Positions 1-9,900 of a stretch of 64,000 bases of DNA are shown here, piece after piece; the first letter of the stretch is position 1; every line of letters starts with the position of its first letter. Origin of the DNA: Hippopus hippopus. Taxonomy: Eukaryota; Mollusca; Bivalvia; Cardiida; Cardiidae. The position numbers and the translations under genes were made by a program. The stretch covers positions 71,490,714-71,554,713 of the forward strand of contig OX328099.1 in NCBI GenBank assembly GCA_946811185.2, in the 5' to 3' direction. The notes beneath the pieces were generated by a model, which was not told the origin of the DNA, ran no database searches, and saw only the letters and a list, made by a program, of their open reading frames with translations.

Positions 1-148
1 AATGATGGTAACCAGCATTTTCTCCTTTTCCCACAATTTTTTCTACTCTTCTAAAGTCAAGTTTCAATTTTTGATTCATGTTTGTTTTGTCGTCTGCAAA
101 TGCTTTCAATTTCAGCAGACAAAATTACCTCATCAGGTAAAGAGTTAA
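1..148 (+). mobile_element. TTAA-hairpin MITE, right arm, cut by window start
   Basis: Family reference: copies start TTAACYCTTTACC, pair in the middle through GGAAAAGGAGAAAATGCTGG and its complement, and end GGTAAAGRGTTAA. 'Forward' here means the arm with GTCGTCTGCAAATGCTTTCA lies to the right. This copy holds the right half of the hairpin, that arm, and a terminal TTAA at 145-148. Confidence 0.8.
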
Positions 149-216
149 AGAACATTCACAATTAATGTAGGACATTGGTCTACATTACCTTTACTTTACT
201 AAAGTTGCCCCAGGGG

Positions 217-452
217 TTAACCCATAACCACACAATGCGGATTTTTTACTACACAATGCCAGTGAAAGAAATGGCTTTAGAAAACGTTGTGGGAAAAAGT
301 GGAAAATGCTGGTAATCAGCATTTTCTCCTTTTTCCACAATTTTTCTACCATATCAAAGACAGAAATCATCATTTTAGCCTCATTTCATTGTCATCTGCA
401 CATGCTTTCAATTTGGTCCAGTCCAAAATCTTGTTGTCTGGTAAAGGGTTAA
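217..452 (+). mobile_element. TTAA-hairpin MITE, complete, forward
   Basis: TTAA at 217-220 and 449-452; hairpin centre near 312. The left arm carries a small duplication of the CACACAATGC segment. Confidence 0.85.
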
Positions 453-466
453 TCAGGTGAAAAAGA

Positions 467-695
467 TTAACTCTTTACCAAACAACAAAATGTTAGATTG
501 GTCCAAATTGAGAGCATTTGCAGACGACATATTAAATTTAGCCAAAATGATTGTAATTGTCAGTAAAAGTGTAGAAAACCTTGTGGGGAAAGGAGAAAAT
601 GCTGGTTACCAGCATTTTCTCCTTTTCCCACAATGTTTTCAAAAGGCGCTTTCTTCAGGGTCATTAAAACCAGAGTTTGTTTGGTAAAGGGTTAA
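467..695 (-). mobile_element. TTAA-hairpin MITE, complete, reverse
   Basis: TTAA at 467-470 and 692-695; near-perfect central hairpin. Its right end lies 32 bases before MULE exon 1, so it forms the 3' end of the upstream intron or an upstream exon. Confidence 0.9.
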
Positions 696-727
696 GTCCA
701 CAGGAATATGTTGCTTATATTTCTCAG

Positions 728-997
728 GCCAACACTTCGGCAGCACTAGATGGCCTATGGCCTACAGAGAAGATTGAAGTAGATTTCCAAAAGGATGATG
801 ATAGTTCCCAACCAGTTATGCCTGAGAGAACAGCAAAAATGCTCAGAGAGAACAACAAACCTAGAGAATGCTCTGTTGAAGAAGCTGTACAGGAGAATGA
901 AGATGTTGTCAAACCATTTGAGCTTGAGAGAATAACAAAAAGACACAGAGAGAATGGTGAGCCTGTAGAGCCTGGTCCCGAAGAAATACAGTTTGAG
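728..997 (+). CDS. MULE gene exon 1 in window (acidic N-terminal region)
   Basis: Acceptor TTTCTCAG at 720-727 and donor GAG|GTAGAT at 998 bound 90 codons, phase 0 at both ends. The peptide is acidic and holds two diverged copies of one motif (ERTAKMLRENNKP and ERITKRHRENGEP), each followed by a PEE or VEE stretch, suggesting internal duplication. Reading through the donor meets a stop at 1036. The assigned 5' edge is the weakest boundary of the gene, since an alternative upstream start in the adjoining MITE cannot be excluded. Confidence 0.65.
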
Positions 998-3900
998 GTA
1001 GATGCTTCTAACTCTTTATTATATACCGATCTATGATCTGAGTAAAATACGGACGTTATCTAACTCACCGATACAACTCGGCAGAAATTTTTTCCATATC
1101 AGTCTAGTACCGTGTGTAGAGCATAATCGTGTATACGAACTAACGTTACTTCTGTGTATTGACGTTACCCGTCTTTTTGCCAAATTCCTGACATGTTCGG
1201 CCTGCATGACAAAGCGTGAAAACCCCATTTTTAGTTCATTTATAGCTATTTCATCTGTAATTTGTCATCTACTTTTTTCAAAAATTGTTTCTATGCAGAA
1301 TTTGATTTTGTCCGATACCAATGCCCATTATATAATCATGTGTTGTTTTGAAAGGATATTTCCATATGCAGTACTCGTGACCTTGAGAATCGCGATTAGT
1401 TATCACAAGCTTGACTTGCATCCTGCATTAAAACAAAAAGAAATATACTGCTCTTGACAGTGAATAACAACCACTGACTACCTTTTCAGTGCTTAAGAAA
1501 TAGTTTTTAAGCTACAGTTGTTGTCTTTTTAGCTCACCTGAGCACAATGTGCTCAAGGGGAACTTTTAGGATCACCCGGTGTCCGTCGTCTGTCGTGTGT
1601 CATCAACAATTCTTTAAACATCAACTCCTCCTAAACCACTGGGCCAATTTGGACCAAACTTGGCTGGAATGTTCCTTGGGAGGTCCTCTTTAAAAACTGT
1701 TCACAGAATTTGATTCCATCAAAAACTCCGGTTGCCATGGCAACCAAATGGAATTTTCTAATAAATTCTTTAAAAATCTTCCCCTCTGGAACCGCTGGTC
1801 AGATTTTGAAATAATTTCACAGAGATGTTCCTTGGGTGACCCTTTTCAAAAGTTGTTCGCGAAATTTTGATCCGTCAAGAAACATGGTTCTGGTGAATGG
1901 GGGCTACTTGCACTATACAGAAATGAAGAAATTCTTAAAAATTCTTCTTCTCTGAAACCGCTGGTTAGATTTTAAAATAATTTCACAGAGATGTTCCTTG
2001 GGTGACCCTTTTCAAAAATTGTTTGCGAAATTTTGATCCGTCAAGAAACATGGCTCTGGTGAATGGGGGCTACTTGCACTATACAGAAATGAAGAAATTC
2101 TTAAAAATTCTTCTTCTCTGAAACAGCTGGTCAGATTTTGAAATAATTTCACAGAAATGTTCCTTTGGTGACCCTTTTCAAAAGTTGTTCGCAAAATGCT
2201 GATTCGTCAAGAAACATGGCTCTGATGGGTGGGGGGGGGGCCCACTTGCACTATATGGACATGAAGAAATTCTTAAAAATTCTTCTTCTCTGAAATGGCT
2301 GGTCAGATTTTGAAATAATTTCACAGAAATGTTTCTTGGGTGACCCTTTTTGCAAATTGTTCGAGAAATTTTGATCCATCAAGAAACATGGCTCTGATGG
2401 CTGTGGGCTATTTACACTATACGGACATGAAGAAATTCTTAAAAATTCTTCTTCTCTGAAACCACAGATCAGATTTTGAAATAATTTCACAGCAATGTTC
2501 CTTGGGTGACTCTTTTCAAAAATTGTTCACAAAATTGTGATCTATCAAGAAACATGGCTCTGATGGTGGGGGCTATTTGCACTACAGGGACATGAAGAGG
2601 AATTTCTTAATTCTTCTTCTCTGTAACGGCTGGTCAGATTTTGAAATAATTTCACAGAAATGTTCCTAGGGTGACCCTTTTCAAAAAGTGTTAGGGAAAT
2701 TTTTATCCGTCGAAAAACAACAGCCAATTGTTGGCACCTGCATGTGGTGCTCTTGTTCGGCTTATGTTTTTAGTCACTATCGAGCATGTGCTCTTCTTCA
2801 AGAAATTGTCCTTGGGTGATCTATCCAAAAATTTATTTGCAGAATTCTGATTCATCAAATTCATTGATGTGGTGATGATTGTAGGGGTGGTGACAGATTT
2901 TGAAATGACTTCTATAGGTGACCTTTTCGAAATTGCTTGGCAAAATAATGATTTTGTTCCCAAAGTTTCAATACCTCAAAAAAAAATTGGCTATGGTCCT
3001 CTCAAAAATTCAGGTGAGCGATCCAGGGCCATCTTGGCCCTCTTGTTTCTTTTAGCAGCTCGAGGGAAGCAACCGCCATTTTAAATGCATGCTGATCTAG
3101 ATCTAAGCAGACTTATGTATATTCATCCGCCATTCATAAATATTGTACATATCTGTATAATAAAATGTGGTTCCCTGAATTTTTGGTTATTAGTATTTAC
3201 TTTGTGATGTTTCTTTACGATTAACGTGGTGAGGTATATAATAAAAGGAATATTATAACAGTCTGCATTTCTGCGTGGTCGGATCATGTCAAGTTGCGTG
3301 TGTAAAGAGGTGAATATCGGATGAGACCGAAGGTCGAATCCGATATTCCACTCTTAACACACGCAACAAGAAATGATCTGACCATGCAGAGATGCAGACT
3401 TGTAATATTCCATATTTACCAATCGATAAAACTTACTGTAAAATGGATATTATCGCAGGTCTAGAGTTTCACACATTACCATATACTGATCTTTCACATG
3501 TTGTAAATTTGAAAGCTCTAACAGACAATTACTAACTTATTATTCAATTTAGTTTTCATTTTTGACTTGGCTGAAACGTGTTTAATTGGCTGTGTAAAGC
3601 GCCACTAGACTGGTATTCTAGTCCACTCTGATGAAAAATGGCCCTCATTGATGGCGACAAGGGTCCCAGTCATTCACTCCCATGTGACCTGGCATCTGGG
3701 TGAAATATACCTGCATGTATACACTGGCAGATATCTTTGTGTTTAATATCAATACGGGAAAATCATAAAGATTTCCATGACACAAACATTTCCAGTTTTA
3801 GAGAATCCAAATTGAATATTTGTGCAGATGACTTACCAAATGTGATGTAAATGATAGGATTTTTATTTTTGAAGGGGTAGAAAACATCACTGGAAAGGTG

Positions 3901-6900
3901 ATGCTTGCTAAAGCCTTCTACATCAAGTTCATTAAAACCTAGGATGGTTTGTAAAAGGTTAAATTTGTAATGGTTGGAGTGCTGCATATAAAAAATAGAC
4001 AGATTCGGTCTGACAGTACATTTAAGTCCATCGATTCCTTTTGTGAATCCTCAGGCTGTTAAGCATGACTCACTGACCTTTTGCAGACAGTGTAGATCAA
4101 GATCAGACTGCACAGAACGTGCAGTCTGATCTTGGATCTACACTGTCCGATAAGGAGATATTTTTCCCCAAAAAAAGAATTTAAAATAGCATCGATCAGG
4201 TTTTTAATATCAGCTTGAAAGTTTTATTTAATTTATTTACCAGGAATAGTGTTAATCCATTTTTTCATCATATGATATCAGACAGTGTATATCTAAGATC
4301 ATACTGCTTGTTGTCTGGTTCTGAAAAGCACAATGATCTTCCCCCAATATTTTAAAGTCTTCTTTTTGTTCATATCATCTCAGACGACAAATGAGAAGTG
4401 TCTCACAGGATGAGATTTGTTTTGAAAATGGAGAAAATTATGCGAAAGGTAGCCAGCATTTTCTTTTTTTCCCACTAGCTTTCAAAGGCCTTCCTGCTCA
4501 GGGTTGTTAAAACCCAGGGATTGTGTTGTAAAGGGTTGAGACATAGAGGATAATCAAGCAGTTGTGTGTGATATTAAAAATCTGTCACTCGGATGGGGTG
4601 TGAAGCGGTTGCAAAAACAAGTCCGAAGGACAAGTTTTTTAATTGCATCAAATCCCATTCAAGTGACAGATTCTTAATACCACGTACAACCAGTTGATTA
4701 TCCCATTTATGATATTCCTAATTCACGCTTATTTATTCTAATAATTATCAAGAATAGTACAATATGAGCAATATAGGAAAAAAGTAGTTCAGGCAAACAT
4801 TCTCAAACTGTATCTTGCCTAGTGATGATACCATATTTATCATCACTAGTGTTGTTATTCACTGTGAAATCCCAGTAACTCACTAATAAGAATATAATAA
4901 ACATTTTTTATCTGTATTGAATGATAAATTTTTCAGATTGACGAGGAATATCTTGATGAGGGTTTTATACAGAAGGAAGTTGTGGTAGACAGCCATCGAC
5001 ATATCATTTGTGCAAGTGACGCTCAGATTCATCTCCTTAGAAATTCGCAGACATGGTTTGTGGATAAAACATTCAAGTTTATAAGACGCCCATTTGTGCA
5101 ATTATGGACTATCCATGCATTTATCAAAAGAGGTCAAGACATAAAACAACGTCCTCTTGTATTCATCCTCATGACCAGAACACAAACAGAAGACTATATT
5201 CAGGTATTTCTTCAGTGAAAGATCAAAATTTATTTCATCTTATATGCTGCTCGTGAAAATATAACCGATGATGTTCACGAGATAAAAGTAGATTTAGATA
5301 TTTCACGGAAAAAAAACCCAAATATTCTATTTATTTCATGCTTCTAACCCTTTTTTGGGGGACTTACATCAAGATCCAGTTCAGTTCTTTCTGGTAATTC
5401 CCCTTGGCATACCCCATTGGCTTAACAACTCATTTCAATATTACCTAAAGCACGAGAAATGTAGGGTAAATTATTTACATCTGGTTGAGTGGCACATGCA
5501 TTTCACCTCGGTAACTAGTGCAAGGGAACTGCTGTTTCAACCTTCAGTTGAAGAGTTAGAAAGTGAAATTGGTGTTTTTCACTGGTCGTAACCATGAGAT
5601 ATTGAAAAATATTTCACTGTTATTTCTCGATAAATTACCGAAAAGCATGAAATAAACATCTTCAGTCAGTTTTCAGCCAGTTCTTAACCCATTTCATCCT
5701 TATTTTATGAAACTATAATCATTCTTGTATCTTCATGCCAAATGTTGGCTTTGATGGCTGCAAGATTGCACAGATTGCATTTCATGTTTTGGAGGCCTTC
5801 CAAGCCATTGCTGTTGTGATTTTCTGTTTTAAATGAGGATAAATCCCTTGTGTTTTTCTATCCCTTACACCATATGGTTTACCTTGATGCCCAGATGTAT
5901 ATACCAGTATCTAATATTGGAATACAAAGCTAAAACAGTGCATGATTTCCATTGTTAACCCATGGATAGTGCTTTGCTAACTCTATATACTAAACAACAA
6001 AATTTTAGACTGGTCCATTTTGAGAGCATTTGCAGATGACAAATTAAAGGTGGCTCAAATGCTGGAATTTGTCCTTCATTGTGTAAAAAAATCGTGGTAA
6101 AAGGGCAAAATGCTGGTTACCTTTTTATACACCCAAAGGGTAGAATTATGTTATGGCCCCCAGTAGTCCGTCTGTTTCTTGTGTGCTAAACTCCTCCTAC
6201 AGTTTCCATTGGAATAAGTTCAAACTTACCACAATGAATGTCTATGATGTGAAGTTGTGCATGTGACAACATTTGGACCTCATTAGGTGTTCTAGAGTTA
6301 TCTGCCCTTGATTTCTGAAATAATCAATTTCTTGTGCAGCTATCTTCTCCTACAGTTTCTATCAGAATAACTTGCAACTTACCACAATGAATCTCTGTGA
6401 TGTGTAGTTGTGCATGTGACTCTTTACATTTGGATCTCCTTAGGCGTTATCTGCCCTTGATTTTTGAAGTGGAAAAATAACTAATTTTAACTCATTTCAC
6501 TGACAATCCCCTTCAGGCGTATATGAGCTGCTCTGCGAAGCTCTTATTCCACAATGTTTTCAAAAGGCTTCTTTCCAAGGGTCGTTAAAACCCGGGATGT
6601 TTTCAAAAGGCTTCTTTCCAAGGGTCGTTAAAACCAGGGACATTTTCAAAAGGCTTCTTTCCAAGGGTTGTTAAAACCCGGGATTGTTTGGTAAAGGGTT
6701 AAAGCACAGCCTCTAAAAGGGATACCCATAGGTTTCTATTCAATGAATAGCAGATAATTGTCTTTTTTGATGTACAATCAAACTTGTTTTGATGGAGAGA
6801 AAAAGAGGGCCACATTATCACAAGTGGCAAAGCCATGGGTGAAATCATGGACTTTGCTTTTACGAGATAAAAGAAATTTCGATCATACGTCAAAACAAAC

Positions 6901-9900
6901 AATTATCCTATTTCTTTTATACTCTTAAATTTAAATTTTCTTTTCATATCTTATTTTTGCCTTTTGTTTATCATAGAAATATCTATGTGTTTATCAAGCA
7001 AAAAAGATCTATTCAATGTAGTCGGATATTGTCTAGCTGTAATAATGACATCATGAGTGATGTTGGCTATGTCGTAATGCGCGACGTTAGTGGATAAAAA
7101 TTCATTCATGTTCTATAATTATCTGTGGTATGTCAAATATTTAAGGAATGAAGAAAATTTTATTTTTTTCGTGGAGGTATGAAAAAAAAAAAACTAATCA
7201 CACTGTATGAAACCGACAATACAGACAACATACACCCACGGAAATAATTCAAACTGCATTCATTTTCTTTATTTTTAGATCTAACGTTAGAGTTTCTAAA
7301 GCCCTTTTCACTCATATTTGTATGGTGCAAGAATAAATAGGGAAGCAGTTTTCAGATCCCCAATACTGAGAATTAACCAATAGAACGAAAGTAAATGAAC
7401 ACAGCAGTGTGTAGGACCTGCAAAAGTAACTTTCAGTGAAAGTAGTTCAGGCACAACGTGATTTTTTTTTCCATGGAGCTATGAAAAAGTTTTTTCAGCC
7501 AGTTGGAACTCGCCAATGTTCATGAAAACAAGTGACATTAAATTATAAAAGTTAGGAAATTCACTTGTGAATTATAAAATTCACAGGTGAATTATAAAGA
7601 TTTACTTCATGCTTTTTGGTAGTTTATCATGAGAAATAACGGTGGAATATGGTTTTCTGCATTTCAAAGGACCATTCTACCTCAGGATTTAGACAAAATG
7701 GATTTTATAAGTATGTGATGACTTGTTAGGTATAATGTATCACTGAGATGCATTAATCCTTTACCACACACTCCCGACTTTCAACGACTGTAACAGCATT
7801 TTCTCCTTTTCCCACAGTGTTTTCTTCCCTTTCAAAGACGAAGTTCACCATTTGAGCCACATTTAGTTTGTAGTCTGCAGATGCTTTGAATTTGGACAAG
7901 TGCGGAACTTTGTTGTTTGGTAAAGCGTTAAATTCCCTTTTTGCCAGAACATGGCTCGTATGAGGTTTTACATATGAACGGATAAGGATTATGATTAGTT
8001 TTAGTACTTTGCAGGTATTACAAGCTATCAGATTTTAATTAATTTTAGTACTTTCCAGGTATTACAAGCTATAAAGATGTTGGCTAAATTTTGGATACAA
8101 GCTGTTGTCATGGATTTTGAACCAGGTATTTCTTATTCTAATGATCATGTTCTTTAACAACAAAATTTTGGACTCGACCAAACTGAAAGTATTTGCAGAT
8201 GACAAATTAATGTAGATCAAGTGATGTGATTTCTGTCTTTGATAGGGAAGAAAACACTGTGGTAGAAGGAGAAAATGCTGGTTACCAGCATTTTCTCCTT
8301 TTCCCACAATGTTTTCAAAAGCCACATTCTTCAGTGTCGTTAAATATTGGGATTATGTGGTAAAGACTTAACCCTTTATCACACAGTCTCAAGATTTAAT
8401 AACCCTGAGAGAAAAGTCTATAACCAGCTTTTTCTTTTCTGTTTTTCACAATGTTTTCTCCCCAATCAAAGACAAATTCCATCATGTGAATTGTCGTCTG
8501 CCAAAGCTTTCAGTTTAGACAAGTCCAAATTTTCATCGTGTAGTAAAGAGTCAATGTATTGACATTTAACAATTATAGTATCTGAAAATTTTTTATCGTT
8601 TTCCAAACAATTATGTGTTTAAACATCTCTAGGATTAGAGCTTTTAAAAACATTTAGAGAAAAGGAGAGGATGGTGATTACTAGCATTTATTTATTCCCC
8701 CACCACGAAGTGAAGAGGGGATTATAGGAATGGCCTTCGTATGTCAGTCTGTCTCTCCATCCATTCATCAGTATCAGTTAGTACGCAACACTTTCCTGTC
8801 TGCTCCATATCTCCTGAACCCTTTGAAAGATTTCCATGAAACTTTGGTCAAATATTCATCTCAGTGAGATGGTGTGCAGAACCCATGACTCAACTATGCA
8901 GGCCAGGCCAGGTCAATGTTAAAGGTCATGGGATTAAGCCTTTAATTTCTTGCCTGCTCCTCTTCTCTTTTTCCCCTGGAAGGATTTTCATTAAACTTTG
9001 GTAGGATGTTCATCTTCTCAGTGAGAAGGTGTGCAGAACTCATGACCCATCCATGCAGACTCAAGGTGAAGGTCACTGAGGTCAAGGGATTGAGCATTGA
9101 ATTTAGTGTCTGCTCCATATTTCTTTTATGCCTGGAAGGATTTTCATTAAAATTTGGTCAAATGTTCTCCTCAATGAGATGATGAGCAGAGCCCATGATT
9201 TAACCGTGCCCAATCAAGGTCAAGGTCACAGTTGAAGGTCATGGGATTGAGCCATGAATTTCGTGTCTGCTCCAAATCTCCTGTATGCCTGGAAGGATTT
9301 TCATTGAACTTTGGTCATCTTCTGAATGAGATGATTAGCAGAACCCATGATTTAAGCATGCCCACTTAAGGTCAGGTTATAGTTGAAGGTCACAAGTTTG
9401 AGCCTCTAATTTCGTGTCCATTTCGTATCTCCACACAATCCCAACTTTTACCAATTCTGAGAAAGAATGCTTCTGTAAACATTGTGCGAAACGTATCAGC
9501 ATTTTCTCCTTTTCCCAGTTTTCTATACATCCCAAATCAAATCTTAATTTTTTAGCCACATTTATTTTGTCATCTGCAAATACTTTCAATTTAGACAAGT
9601 CTAAAATTTTATCATGTGGTAAAGAGTTAATTAAAATTTATTTATTTTTTCAGCTGCCTGGACAGCATTTAGATCTGTGTTTCTAGGTATTCGAATTCAT
9701 GGCTGCTTTTTTCATTGGGTGAAGTGTTTGTGGAGGAAAGTGATGGACCTTGAACTTCACACTCCGTACACAGAGTGCAAGGCTGTCTATGTGTTCATAC
9801 GCAAACTAATGGCCCTGCCATTTCTACCACACCAAGACATATATCCCGCATTTGAAAATCTTCAGCGGATGATCATTTCCCCTCAGCTTGTCATTCTTTG

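Noticed and set aside
1002..1457. 151-codon + strand frame after MULE exon 1
   Set aside because: Begins inside the exon in another frame, lacks motifs and splice-site context.
1811..2700. CRISPR-like regular repeats
   Set aside because: Contiguous 164-171 base tandem repeats with no short repeat-spacer pattern; eukaryotic element core.
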